DNA of 64,000 nucleotides from positions 59,642,501-59,706,500 of the forward strand of contig JAZHRO010000019.1 in the NCBI GenBank assembly GCA_037157565.1, read 5' to 3'. Shown piece by piece: positions 1 through 10,887 of the stretch (positions are counted from its first letter, which is position 1; every line of letters begins with the position of its first letter). The notes beneath the pieces are model-generated. The model made no database searches and was not told where the DNA came from. It worked only from the letters and a program-made list of their open reading frames with translations. The DNA comes from Thalassia testudinum (lineage: Eukaryota > Streptophyta > Magnoliopsida > Alismatales > Hydrocharitaceae). Made by a program: the position numbers and the translations under genes.

Positions 1-777
1 CACTCCTTACCCAACACCACACGCTGGTTGGCCTGGTCCCGGGTAAGCACCTGACTTGATTACCCGATTGTCTATGTGGCTCTGGGAGAGTGGAACCTAA
101 GAGAGAAAGAGAGGAGAGTTGCGTGCGGGTAGGGGTAGGTTTTGTTGTAGGTGAAAGCTAAAGAGAAAGAGAAGAAGGCAAAAAACTGAAGAAGGAGAAG
201 GCCAAAGTTGAAGGCAAAGGCAGGAACTGACGAGGAGGCCAGAAGGAAGAAAGAGAAGCTAAGGTAGAAGCTGAAGCCAAGGCTAGAAGAGGAAGAAGAG
301 AAGGCAAATGACAAAGAAAGAGAAGGAAGAAGCTGAAGGAAGAGAAAGAGAAGTACCTCAAAGAAGGAAAAGGCAAAAGCAGAAGAAGAAGAAGAAGAAG
401 AAGAAGAAGAAGAAGAAGAAGAAGAAGAAAGAAGAAGCAAAGGCAGAGAAGAGATCAGACACTTTAAGTCGTTTGACCAAAGAATCAGGCAACAGATTCT
501 AGTCTCATTGCATATTTATACATTAAATTATTTGGTGATATTGTAGGAGTATTTGGTGATCTACATCACCATTTTACTCCCATATTTTTGCACTCTGATA
601 TTGCTATTATTGCAATTTCTTTCAGTTTAAATTGTGATCTTGATTTCTAAATACCAATTTGCTCCCTATGTTCGACCTCGAAAATTCTTTCGAGTAATAA
701 AATTATATCATTTTTGAACGTTATTTCGGCTATACTACAACGCAATACTTTTAAATATCGATTCAACGCTCTAAACA
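1..777 (+). repeat. Element A 5' LTR, 3' part (window starts inside it)
   Basis: This block recurs at about 12785-13561 with only scattered substitutions, and ends in CTAAACA directly before a tRNA-Asp-type PBS. That makes it the R/U5 part of the 5' LTR of an Athila-type Ty3/gypsy element. Order: a GC-rich start, a purine-rich tract (about 105-440) with a GAA microsatellite, an AT-rich stretch, the motif CTCCCTATGTTCGACCTCG (662-680) and the CA end. Open frames here are low-complexity Ser/Phe or Lys/Glu translations of the purine tract and are not genes. Confidence 0.9.
381..429. repeat. (GAA)n microsatellite in LTR A
   Basis: About 16 near-perfect AGA/GAA triplets inside the LTR purine tract. 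The matching site in the 3' LTR (about 13180-13212) is shorter, so the array has changed length since insertion. Confidence 0.95.
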
Positions 778-780
778 TTT

Positions 781-798
781 TGGCGCCGTTGCTGAGGA
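781..798 (+). other. Element A primer-binding site, tRNA-Asp type
   Basis: Starts TGGCGCCGTTGCTGAGGA, 3 nt after the LTR end. It matches the complement of the 3' end of plant tRNA-Asp(GTC) with two mismatches. This is where minus-strand DNA synthesis would start, and it fixes the plus orientation of element A. Confidence 0.92.
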
Positions 799-1726
799 GC
801 AACAGGCAACTTAGAATTCTTGATTACAATTCCTGATTTGGTACTAACTTGCTATATCTCTTTTTATTGTGGTTGTTTCAGGGAGAAGATTCAAAGAAAG
901 ACAGTCGCACATCAAACACACCAGGGGCAGGTAATATCTGATTACTCTCTCTCTTAAAGCCCCTCATTCTGAAAAGGAAAAAAAGAGCAAAATCAATTAG
1001 GGCTACTTTCTTTCCATTCTTAGCTAATTCATCAAGTTGCTTGATTTGATTTTAACAATAAATTTGATTTGTGCACCCATTTAAGGTAACTAGGGCTACC
1101 ACATTCTTGTTTGAGCCCTAGGTACCACATTTGACAAATTAAATTGGACCAAAAGTAGAGCCAATTAAGGATTTCAACTTAGGGTTTTAGAGACACTCCA
1201 TAAGCAAGAATCAACTCTCCAAAAAGATTTGTGCCTAAGCCTTGGTTGAAGTGATTTATTCAAGCAAACCCTAAAATTTAGGCTCTTAATCTCACTTTAA
1301 TCCTAAAAGAAGGGACCTAAAACTTCTCAATGGTCAAATAGGTGAGGTTGACCCACCTTGTTGGGTCAACCAACCTTGAAATTAGGTCACTTTTTGCACT
1401 TAATACATCTGAAGTTCAAGTGAAATCTTAAGCACCCTTGCTATTTAATAAAACTAGTACACTTAAGAGGTCAAGTCCCCATTCTGGTCTACCTAGAACA
1501 TCAGTGACAAGAGAGGTCGGGTGGAGGAAACACTGTAAATCATGGTGGTGCTCTACCGTGTAGGGGTCTTTGCAGGACTCTCCCTCTCTTGCTGCCCAGG
1601 TATTTCTTAGGTGGACGACTTTCTGACTAAGGGGTATCATCCACCCCGAACCTCTATAGTCATCCAAATTTTTTGGGTGTCTTGATTAGGTCCATCACAT
1701 TCTACTCTCGTCCAGACCATTGGTGC
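799..1726 (+). other. Element A untranslated leader
   Basis: Between PBS and the first gag ATG, with no sustained reading frame. A pyrimidine tract ending in CAG (879-881) and CAG|GTAAT (928-935) frame 49 nt that recur in other elements here. The block 1420-1700 is conserved with the leaders of I (62200-62440) and B (19800-20040, minus strand), so these three are one subfamily. Confidence 0.75.
882..930 (+). other. Exon-like block framed by splice-like sites, element A leader
   Basis: A T-rich tract ending in TTTCAG precedes it and GGGGCAG|GTAATATC ends it. Equivalent blocks occur at the same place after the PBS in C (24029-24074), I (61635-61689), D (31985-32097) and H (44714 down to 44591, minus). 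Splicing itself is inferred. Confidence 0.45.
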
Positions 1727-3470
1727 ATGTTCGGTAGGAGGTCCTTAAGACCATCCTTGAGGCCTCCTTTAGTTATTCACTCTCGTCGAGGCCAAGCCTC
1801 GACTTCTGTGTTTGTGTAGCAACCCCATCACATAGACATCTCTTCTGATTCATCTGAACCCAATTCTCCTTCTTCCATCATCATGGCATAACCTGTAGAA
1901 GAGAATAACCTTGAGAACCAACTTCAGTGCCTTAACGATTTATTCCAAGCCTTTTGTGAATCCACCGCAGCGTCCTATGATGCAAGATCATTACAATCCC
2001 ACTGCAGTGGCGATCGAACCTCGAGTCCAAATCCTGGCTGGAGGTCCTGATTTTGAACTGAAGCCCAACATGATTCATGCTTTTGCAAAGTTTCATGGGC
2101 TCAATTCCAAGGATCCTTTCCAGTATATCAAACAACTCAAGCATCTAACCCAGACCTTCAGGTCAGATGTCCAAAATCAGGATATCCTTCTCATGAAGAT
2201 GTTCTCCTTCTCTCTCATGGACAAAGCAGCTCACTAGTATCAAACTCAAACACATCTAATCAACACATGGGTTGAACTACAATCCGAATTTCTAAAAAAG
2301 TTCTTCCCAGTTGGTCGGACGAATGCTTTACGACACCAGATCACGCACTTCACACAGCAGCCTGGAGAACCACTTCACGAAGCATGGGATCATTTTCTGG
2401 ATCTCATGCGGAAGTGCCCCCATCACGAAGTTCTAAATGGGAACAAGTCTAGTCTTTTTACTAGGGATTCCATGAAGATATCCGTTTATTCGTCAATGCA
2501 ACTTGCGGAGGAAATATCATGGGTCAACACGAAGACACTGTGTGGGAGATTCTCAAGAATATGTGCGAGAACTCCATCAATAATGACTCCATGGGCTTAT
2601 TCGACAGGACAAATAGCTGCACATTGACAAATCCAAGGAGAGCACATGAGATGCAAGGCCTATTCGGATCTGTCGACTTGGAATTGATGGCCAGTTGTTT
2701 GGACAAGGTCTCTATCATTAAGAAGAAGGTGGATGAGCTAACTCGAATCTACAGTGAGCCACCTCTATGCAAAACTCGTTTGGACAGCTTCCCTCTAAGA
2801 GGGAAGCTGTGCATAACATCTATCACCGATCTTCTCAGGGGATGGACCCGTATCCAACCCCGTCTGACTCTAGGACCGGAGGAAACTCCGATTCTACCTA
2901 CTCTAGTTGGGGGAACTCTGAACCCTTGTACTCTGATTTTTATAAGGTTCCTCAGACCTGCGAGGACCTCAACGTCATCCAGAATGACCCATTCTCTAAT
3001 ACCTATAACCCTGGATGGAGGAATTATCCCAATTTCTTGTGGATGGGAAATAATCAGAATCAGAGACCACCATATCAACCCTGTCCGCAAGCTCCTCATC
3101 CATATGAGCTGCCTTAGCCTCGGCCCAACCCCACCTATAAACCTGGGCCAACTCAAGGAGATCAAATGACTCTTATCCTTCAGACTCTGACTAACATTCA
3201 AAAGATGAATGCGGCTATGCAGAAACAACATAAAGACGAGATCACAGAGGTTCGCAGTCAACTCGCCCAGATGGTGAATTCCCGCCAACCTGGTACACTC
3301 CCTTCGCAACCTCTACCAAATCTGAATAATGTGCCGAACCAGAGGCACGTTATGAACCCAAATCCGAGCCAAGCCCACATGATTTATCAAGCCCCTTCTG
3401 CTCCATCACCTGACGGGATGGAAGCTTTGACATCATACTCGGGATTTCAGCAATAGCCACCTATTTGACC
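1727..3470 (+). pseudogene. gag: Element A gag (Athila-type capsid polyprotein), broken
   Basis: The likely start is ATG 1727, giving an N-terminus of the MFG(R/K)RS type seen also in the gags of B (MYGRRS), H and I. The frame is then broken several times. Capsid-like sequence lies at about 1911-2237 (FELKPNMIHAFAKFHGLNSK), a further stretch at about 2519-2700 (GLFDRTNS), a Tyr/Asn/Pro-rich linker at about 2767-3117, and a C-terminal helix with MQKQHKDEI at 3166-3456. In the intact family this protein forms the virus-like particle. Homologous pieces in B, D, H and I support the assignment. I see no CCHC knuckle. At least four stops or frame changes make it non-functional. Confidence 0.85.
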
Positions 3471-3599
3471 AACACCAAACTAGAACCAGGCAAGATTGAA
3501 TTCAGTAACAACCCATAGTGGCAAAGCAACACAAGACCCACCTTACCCAAGCCACTTTTAGCCTGGTAGTGCTAACCCAAACCCTAGGATAGTCATCTA

Positions 3600-4250
3600 G
3601 GATACCCCTGTCCCAGAGCAAGAACCTAAACCTATTCTAGAGGAACCATCCAAGGTTCCATTTCCCGAGGCCTTGACCAAGGGAAAGAGAACAACCAAAC
3701 CCGTGGCACCTGAGGAGGACCTGGTCAAGCTCTTTGAACAGGTCCAGATAAACATTACCTTGATGGATGCGACTCACCACGTACCAGCTTACGTACAATT
3801 CCTGAAAGATGTGTGTACACCTAAGCGTAAGCCGCGAACCAAAAGTGGGAGCCCAATGTATTGTCAGAGTAAGCCAGCTCTGTAATTTTGAGCAAACTCC
3901 CACCTAAGGCAAAAGACCTAGGTACTCCCCTGATTTCTTGTATAATTGGTGATATCCAATTTGATAGAGCTTTATTAGATCTAGGAGCCTCCATAAACCT
4001 AATACCTACATCCCTACTTGACTATCTTGAGGAATCTGAGCTCAAACCAACAGAGATGACATTACAGTTGGCAGATCGATCTATTAAGTCACCTAAAGGA
4101 GTTCTTGAGGATGTCATTGTTAGGGTTCGGGATTTTTATTTCTCGGCGGACTTTGTAGTCTTGGATATGGATGCTCCGGAAAATCTGAGGAACACATCGA
4201 TCATACTAGGGAGACCCTTTTTGGCCACTACTAGGGCCAAATTGAACTGA
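3600..4250 (+). pseudogene. PR: Element A protease region (aspartic protease), broken
   Basis: The gag-pol linker with VCTPKRKPRTK lies at 3673-3885, followed at 3888-4250 by a retropepsin-like domain containing LLDLGASINLIP (the active-site D-x-G) and the flap-like end IILGRPFLATT. A stop near 3883 separates linker and protease. The protease would cut the Gag-Pol polyprotein. The same domain order occurs in D (49028-49942) and H (41470 down to 40322). Confidence 0.88.
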
Positions 4251-4499
4251 AATTTGGGAACCAAACACTAAAGATCGACATCTTTAAGGTCCAATAAGGG
4301 ATTAATTGTGGAGTTATAGAACAGATATGTGATATCAAGGCTGTGGTTGACGATTCGTATATTGAGGAAAACCTAACTTCTTCTGATCAACCACAAGAGG
4401 ATCAAAACCCGCAATCAGAAGAGTCCGAACTCAACCAAGACACACCCATAACTCCTTCCCTTGCTCCTAACACACACCCTTAACCACCTACTGCTGCTG

Positions 4500-5600
4500 A
4501 TAACCCTATTTTGGAACTCAATCCTCTTCCCAATCATCTAAAGTACATCTTTTTGGGTTCCAATCAGACGTTTCCTATGATTATCAATTCCAGACTCACA
4601 CCTGATCAGGAATCCCATCTGATTACTGTTCTCCAGCAACATCGAAGAGCCATTGGATGGACTCTCGATGACTTGACTGGCATCAGCCCCTCTTACTGCA
4701 CGCACTGTATCTATACTGAAGAGGGCACACAACCTTCCCGTGAAATGCAGAGATGTTTGAATCCTAATCTATAGGAGGTTGTGAAAAAGGAGATCATCAA
4801 GTGGTTAGATGCTAGGATCATCTACCCGATCTCCGACAATCGGTGGGTGAGTCCAATCCAGGTTGTGCCTAAAAAGGCAGGACTCACCATGATCACGACT
4901 GAAACCAAAGAAATCATACCAACCCATGTGGCGAATTCGTGGAGAGTCTACATTGATTACAGAAGACTCAATACCTACACAAAGAAGAATCATTTCCCAC
5001 TACCGTTTATTAATCAGATCCTCGAGAAACTAGTGGGAAATAGGTTCTTCTGCTTTTTGGATGAGTACTCCGGTTATAACCAGGTGGCAATCCATCCTGC
5101 GGATCAAGAAAAGACCACTTTCACCTACCCCTTCGGAACATACGCATTCCGAAGGATGCCTTTCGGTCTCTGCAATGCACCCACTACATTTCAGCGGTGC
5201 ATGCTTGCCATATTCTCAGATATGGTAGGTGATTATCTGGAAGTCTTTATGGATGACTTTTCAATGTTTGGCGAATCATTTGACGATTGTCTCTTGCACT
5301 TGGTCTAGATCCTCAGGCGGTGCATCGACATGAATCTGGTTCTTTCCTGGGAAAAGAGCCATTTCATGGTGCCTAAAGGAATTGTCTTGGGACATCTTAT
5401 ATCAAAAAAAGGCATCCAGGTCGATCAAGCCAAGGTGAATTTGATTTCCAAACCCCTTATGCCTAGCTCGATCAAGGACATATCCGATCTTTTCTGGGGC
5501 ATGTCGATTTTTACTGTCGATTCATTCCTAATTTCTCAAAGATCATGCACCCCCTGACCACTCTACTATCTAAGGATGTTCCTTTTGAAATCTCCAAGGA
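4500..5600 (+). pseudogene. RT: Element A reverse transcriptase, broken
   Basis: Three frame blocks (4511-4774, 4781-5308, 5330-5557) together cover an Athila-type RT. Visible motifs: the fingers segment VSPIQVVPKK, YRRLN, the first catalytic Asp in FCFLDEYSGYNQV, RRMPFGLCNAP, and the catalytic pair in FMDDFSMF (about 5250). A stop at the end of the first block and loss of frame near 5310 and 5500 disable it. The family role is copying the RNA genome into DNA. Confidence 0.92.
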
Positions 5601-6010
5601 ATGCACTCAAGCATTTGAAATCCTACGTAATTGAGTTACCCAAGCTCTGATCCTACAGTCCCCTGATTGGTCTCAACCCTTTGAGATCATGTGCGATGCA
5701 TCTGATTTCACTGTAAGAGCGGTACTTGGGCAGAAAATTGACGAGAAACCCATGGTCATCTACTACGCTAGCAAGACACTTAACGAGGCTCAGCATAACT
5801 TCACAGTTACTGAGAAAGTGCTGCTAGCCATAGTATTTGCCTTGGAAAAATTCAAATCATATCTTCTAGGTTCCCGTGTTATCATCTACTCTGATCACAC
5901 AGCAGTGAGGCATCTCCTTGCACAGAAGGACACGAAACCTCGATTAATCCACTGGATCTTACTGTTGCAAGAGTTTGACCTCAAGATTCGTGACAAAGCG
6001 GAAAAATAGA
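5601..6010 (+). pseudogene. RH: Element A RNase H domain, broken
   Basis: The segment 5689-6009 shows the RNase H pattern [20 protein letters not shown], a [15 protein letters not shown] helix and [12 protein letters not shown]. It would degrade the RNA strand of the RNA-DNA hybrid. The junction with RT (about 5560-5690) is out of frame, and a TAG near 6007 separates it from integrase. Confidence 0.9.
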
Positions 6011-7412
6011 ACGTGGTAGCTGATCACTTGTCCTGCCCTCCTTCTGATATTATCGACCCTTCCAGACCCATTACAAAACATTTTCCAGATGAGCACCTAC
6101 TAACTATCAGTACAGGGCTTCCATGGTTTGCTGATCTAGTAAACTACTTGGCATCACATCAGATCCCGTCCGATTGGCCGAAGGCCAAGAAGGACAAATT
6201 GCTTTCCGATGCCAAGTACTACTTTTGGGAAGACCCGTATCTTTTCTGCATCGGTGCTGATCAAATCATTCGACTATGTGTCTCGGAAGAGAAAATTCAG
6301 GGCATCTTGCCCTTCTGCCATGACCAGGAATGAATTGGACACTTCTCTTGTCATAAAACCACAACTAAAGTCCTCCAGTGCGGCTTCCATTGGCCCATGA
6401 TTTTCAAAGATGCATACAATCACTGTAGGGCATGCACTCGTTATCAGACCTTAGGCAACATGAGCCATCGTGATATGATGCCCTTACAGCCGATTCTCAT
6501 ATGCAAAATCTTCGATGTTTGTGGGATTGATTTTATGGGTCCCTTTCCTGTTTTGGACGGCTTCAAGTACATTCTACTCGTTGTTGACTACGTGTCTAAA
6601 TGGATCGAAGCCATTCTGACCTAACCAATGATCATAAGGTGGTTATCAAATTCATTCATCAAAACAGCTTTTCTCGGTTCGGGATTCCACGTGCTATAAT
6701 CTCTGATGGAGAGACCCATTTCACTAATGCCCAGTTCAGGTCACTGATGACCAAATACGGGGTGTCACACTGAATCTGTACCCCTTATCACCCACAAACT
6801 AATGGTCTAGCTAAGCTATCAAATTGGGAGATTAAGAAAATCCTCCAGGTTATTATTCGACCTAACGGGAAAGACTAGTCATCCCGACTTCCGGAAGCTT
6901 TGTAGGCTTATAAGATTGCCCATAAAACCTAATTAGGTATGTCTCCCTTCTGATTAGTGTATGGGAAGACATGTCACCTCCCCGTCGAATTGGAGCACAA
7001 AGCCTATTGGGTAGTACGGAATTGCAATCTAGATCTTTCTAAGGCAGGAACCCATAGAAAGCTTCAAATGAGTGAGATCGATGAATTACGTCACAACGCG
7101 TATGAGAACTCATGAATTTACAAAGAGCAGGTTAAGGCCTTTCACGACAAGCACATATCCAGAAAGATCTTTCACCCTGGTCAAAAAGTCCTACTCTTTG
7201 ATGCTAAACTCAAGCTATTTCCAGGAAAACTAAGATCAAAATGGATCGGACCTTACCTCATCCGACGAATCTTTGGAAATGGAGCCATCGAGATTAGTCA
7301 ACTTAGCCACGATTCAAAACCTTTCGTCATGAACGGTCAGAGACTCAAACCATTCATTATCCTTACTGATACAAATTTGGCTGAGACATCTTTTACCCTC
7401 CATTCTCCCTGA
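6011..7412 (+). pseudogene. INT: Element A integrase, broken
   Basis: 6013-6333 holds the N-terminal part (YYFWEDPYLF) and the start of the HHCC zinc-binding domain. 6397-6624 continues with CRACTRYQTLG and DVCGIDFMGPFP (first catalytic Asp). After 6624 the frame is lost, but recognisable pieces follow: ISDGE near 6700, a PYHPQTNG equivalent near 6785, the LPVELEH block near 6980, and a C-terminal KWIGPYLI block near 7245 corresponding to the GPY/F module. Many stops. The family role is insertion of the DNA copy with a 5-bp target duplication. Confidence 0.88.
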
Positions 7413-7697
7413 GCTCATTGCGCCCAACTGATGGCGTAAAACTCAGCACTTAACAGGAGGCAACCCGTCATTTTTGAAAAACCCAAAACCTTTCTTAACA
7501 TTCCTATGCTGAAATCATGTTGCACTTTAGGGTTCATCCATCAGAACAACTAACCCCACCTTAGGAACTCGTACCCGAGATTGAAATCGTTCGCAACAGT
7601 CATCCTGACCCATTCACCCACCCAAAACCTGTTCTAATGAATGATCTAAGCTGAACTTGAACCCACCTAATTTACAATGGGGACATTGCAAATCATA

Positions 7698-7709
7698 GGC
7701 ATGAGGGGA
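7698..7709 (+). other. Upstream polypurine tract (PPT1), element A
   Basis: GGCATGAGGGGA lies just downstream of GGGGACATT, about 290 bp after the end of integrase. It echoes the true PPT (AGGCATGGGGGTA) at 9053. The same arrangement occurs in C (26996-27011), D (53059-53074) and H (37152-37166, minus). Confidence 0.6.
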
Positions 7710-8471
7710 TATGAAAGTGCAAAACACCGTGAAAATAATCTCACAAGAAAAGGTTTCATCAAAAAAATCACATATCCCAAAAATACCAAAAAAAAATGAA
7801 AAAATTCTTGAAAAAGAACAAAAACTTGAGAGGAGAGAAAATTTTGAAGCCACACAAATCTTGAGGAGAAAAAGGGGAGAAGTGAAAACTGTCAAAAAGG
7901 AGCACAAGTTGAAAAGAAAAAGAAAAGAGATAATCATTAATAAGAAATTAAGGAATTAACTGAGTTCTAGACCATATCAAGAAAAAGAAAATGAAAGGAA
8001 AAAAGTGCTAATGAAACACAGAAGAGATTAGTAAGAACGTTGATTTTAGGTCTCTTGGGCTATACTCCTAGGCTTAAAAACTCAAGTATCCGCTAAGATT
8101 TAGATAGTCCTCAAGAGGTTGGGGAAAATGCAAAGCTTAAGTATTAGGTCTATAAGGCTTAGGGAGTTTACGGCCTCGTTAACTGACCTCTGGTTTGTGG
8201 GACTCAGTAACCTAAGCACCCCAATCCACACACAGTCTGGTTTAGTGCACATAAGTATCAAAATCACGTAAATGCATTTAAATTATTTTGAAAAAGTCGC
8301 CTAGATTAGGAGCGGCCGATCAACACAAGTTGATTTGGATGTGTTTCGGTGCGAAGAGCCAGGAAATTCCCCTCGAAGATTCACAATAATATATCGTCTC
8401 CTCGGTGCTTGTCTCTTGGGATATCTACATATCCTACTGGGGGCATGTAAGCACCCTGTGCTAGTTCAGAT

Positions 8472-8622
8472 GCCATGGGTGGCAATATCCCGAAATGTCG
8501 ATTACCAGGGTCTGGATTTAGCTACAGAACGCCATGGGCGGGATTATCTTGAAATCTCGATAGCCAGGGTTCTGGGGGTTGCCATGGGCGGTGCTATCCC
8601 GAAGCATCGATTATTAGGGACC
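8472..8622 (+). repeat. Three degenerate tandem repeats in the 3' UTR of A
   Basis: Units start at 8472, 8531 and 8581. Each begins GCCATGGG(T/C)GG, passes a TATC(C/T)(C/T)GAA box and ends near CAGGG or TAGGG. Lengths are 59, 50 and about 42 bp. Confidence 0.75.
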
Positions 8623-9052
8623 TTTTGAGGATTGATGATGGGGACTGGGAATCCGATACAGACTGTGTTGTGAAGCTAATCCGAAGCTAGAAATAAAAAG
8701 AAAAGAGAGAGAAAACTCTCCAAACAAAGAAAATTCCTTTGTCTCTCTCACAAAAATTCACTGCAAACTGAACCGAAGCTAAAATATGTCACAAGCATGG
8801 GTGCTTTAACCACGGAGTCCAACGAACCTTAGGATAGTTCCTGTGGGCCTTAAAAACCTTTGTGGCAGATTGAGGCTAGAGATGGTCAGGTCTAGATCTT
8901 GGTTGGTACTTGAGTTCCTCTAGCCCTACTATCGGCATTCTAACCTAATCTACAAAAGAAAGCACACATCACAATTTTGAGCATCAAAAAGATTACATGG
9001 TCTAGAATCAAAGTTAAAACCTTAAAATTTTGCCAAGGGACTAGCAAAAGTT

Positions 9053-9065
9053 AGGCATGGGGGTA
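9053..9065 (+). other. Element A polypurine tract
   Basis: AGGCATGGGGGTA directly precedes the TGATG start of the 3' LTR. It primes plus-strand DNA synthesis. The flanking GGGACTAGCAAAAG box is shared with C, D, H and K. Confidence 0.9.
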
Positions 9066-9308
9066 TGATGGTGTTGTCGACGTTTTGTACGGGTTTAAAG
9101 GATGCAAGTTGTAGTATAACCGACAAAACGTCTAAACAAATATAAAGAATTTTATTACTCGAAGACCGGAGTATCCGAGGTCGATCACAGAGAGCAAATG
9201 GAATTTACTACTAGTCAAAATGTAATTAAACACTCTAATTTACTCAGAATATCAATTCAAATGTGAATGTATGGAATTAAAAGTAATTAGGACAAAAATA
9301 TGAAATTG

Positions 9309-9334
9309 GACGTCTGATCACAAGATCAGACGTC
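9309..9334. repeat. GACGTC palindrome in LTR K
   Basis: GACGTCTGATC at 9309-9319 is perfectly complementary to GATCAGACGTC at 9324-9334, with a 4-nt loop. Related sites lie at the same LTR position in G (57622-57648) and, decayed, in A and I. Confidence 0.85.
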
Positions 9335-9354
9335 TTAAAAGTATTTCTCCTTTT

Positions 9355-9590
9355 CGTCTTCTTCTGCAGTCTCTCATTTTCTTCTTCGTTTTCCGCTTTC
9401 TCTGCTTTCTTTCTTATCTTGCGAAGCCTTCTTCTTCTTCTTCTGCTTTCCTTCTTCTCCTGCGAAGGCTTCTTTCTTTCTTCTTCTTCTCTGTCTTGCT
9501 CCTTCTTTCTTTTCTTCTTTGGCTTGCCTTTCCTTCTTCTTCTTCTGTAGCGGCCAAGTCCTTCTTCTCCTGCGTTCAGCCTGCCTGCAC
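9355..9590 (-). repeat. Purine-rich tract of LTR K
   Basis: Almost pure C/T on the plus strand (A/G on the minus strand), rich in CTT triplets. It is the counterpart of tracts at 105-440, 12895-13225, 57225-57560 and 60960-61320. Confidence 0.85.
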
Positions 9591-9865
9591 AGGAGCAAAA
9601 CCTAACCCTTCTCCCTCTACCCGCGCGTCTCTCTCCTAAGCAGTTCACTCATGGACGCTCTCCCAAAGTCACAGCCATAATCGGGTCAGATCGTACCCGG
9701 GACCAGGCGCACTTGCAGGTGGTGTGATGCGCGAGGAGTGCGTTGGCTTAGGTCGGGTCGGATCCGCCAGATCCGCGTGGTCAAGCCGCAGACGAGGTGG
9801 GTGTGGGGTCAGTGAGGGACCTCACCCCTGTGCTTACAGAGGCAACCAGCTTAATGCACAAATAC

Positions 9866-9908
9866 AATTTATAGCATACCAGAGTGTTGCAATCCCACGA
9901 TGTGGGAC
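9866..9908 (-). promoter_or_regulatory. USE plus TATA-like module in LTR K
   Basis: On the minus strand GTCCCACATCG (9908 to 9898) is followed after 24 nt by TATAAATT (9873 to 9866). GTCCCACATCG is the plant snRNA upstream sequence element. The same pairing with 24-26 nt spacing occurs in A, G and I. Use as a promoter is inferred. Confidence 0.6.
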
Positions 9909-10801
9909 TAAAGGTTCCGCCCTGATTTCACGCGTGCCCGCAGACTCTCATATGCAATTGCCCAAGCGGATGGCTCTGCTGGCGCTCCGTGCTGGGCTCA
10001 CTCACCTCGCGACACTCGCGTGAGTCTCCTGCATCCGCAGCCTGGGAAGCCTGATGCCTGGAGCTTAGTTGGAGCTTCATCAGAGGTCGTCCATGGCGGT
10101 AGGAGCTCAAACACTGTCATGCACAAAACGAGCCTCTCAGCCCAATCAGATCAGCTAGAGACCTTCGTCGTGGCACGGCGAAGGTGGTGGACGATGCTGC
10201 AGGCCGCAGGTCGACCTAGGCGTGCGTGCCTAGGTCAACCTGTGGCCGGAGATGGTGGGTTGTTCGGGGGGTGATTATGGAGGTCTGGAGTGGCAGTTGT
10301 AGGGTGGAGCAAGTTCTTGGTGGTGAGGCGGAGCTCTCGAGGTGGTTGGCGAGCCGGGTGGGGGGCTGGAATGGTGGAAGCGGCTCGCCGGAGATCGGTC
10401 GGTGATGTGGAAGATGAGGGTGGTCAGCGTCGGTCGAGGAGTAATCAGATGAGATAACAGGGGGAAAAGAGAGAGGAGAGGATGGAGAGGAGTTCTAACC
10501 TAATTGTAAGGACGAAAGGGGACGGAAGGCGGACAGCAGTACCTGCTGTCGTCGGAGAAGATGATGCCCAGTGGGGGAGAACGGCGGCGACGACAGGGCT
10601 GAGGCGGCGTGCGCGGGTACTGCGCGACGCGGAGGGAAGTCAGGAAGCTAACTCTGCCACTGGTTTTGTGGCAGAGCGAAGAGGGAGGGGAGGGGGGCTC
10701 GTCGGAGCTTGCTGGGACTTTCGGCTGGGCAGGAGGAGACGAATTGGGGGTGGACACTCGGCCAAATCAAGCTCGGGTCCTGCGGCAGGGTCTGGGGGGT
10801 G

Positions 10802-10808
10802 TTTTATA
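10802..10808 (-). promoter_or_regulatory. LTR K TATA box
   Basis: TATAAAA on the minus strand, about 100 bp downstream of the third U3 hairpin, as in LTRs G, I and J. It is the probable RNA polymerase II promoter that starts the R region. Confidence 0.6.
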
Positions 10809-10887
10809 GGTGCTGGCCGCTCCTGTCAGCGCGTGGAGAGCGCGCAATTAGGTCTGCCGGCTTGCCGGAGTTGGAAGGAAGGTGGAT

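Larger units (their letters stand above)
7413..9052 (+). other. Element A 3' untranslated region
   Basis: No coding frame is supported; the short frames at 7614-7959 are translations of A-rich sequence. It contains a GGGGACATT-plus-purine block just after pol (7680-7709), an A/G-rich stretch (7710-8030) and three degenerate repeats (8472-8622). No env-like third ORF is visible. Confidence 0.7.

Noticed and set aside
72..440. Ser/Phe-rich and Lys/Glu-rich open frames in the LTR purine tract (also 9277-9648, 12880-13224 and 60957-61324)
   Set aside because: They are translations of a homopurine/homopyrimidine tract, occur in several frames at once and have no homology or conserved start.
669..682. 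A tRNA gene suggested by the GTTCGA motif
   Set aside because: No cloverleaf or A box can be drawn around it in any LTR.
2749..3309. 186-residue minus-strand frame opposite A gag
   Set aside because: It is the antisense shadow of the gag linker and has no recognisable domain.
7413..9052. An env-like third ORF, known from some Athila elements
   Set aside because: No frame between integrase and PPT in A, D or H is long or has a signal peptide or membrane segment.
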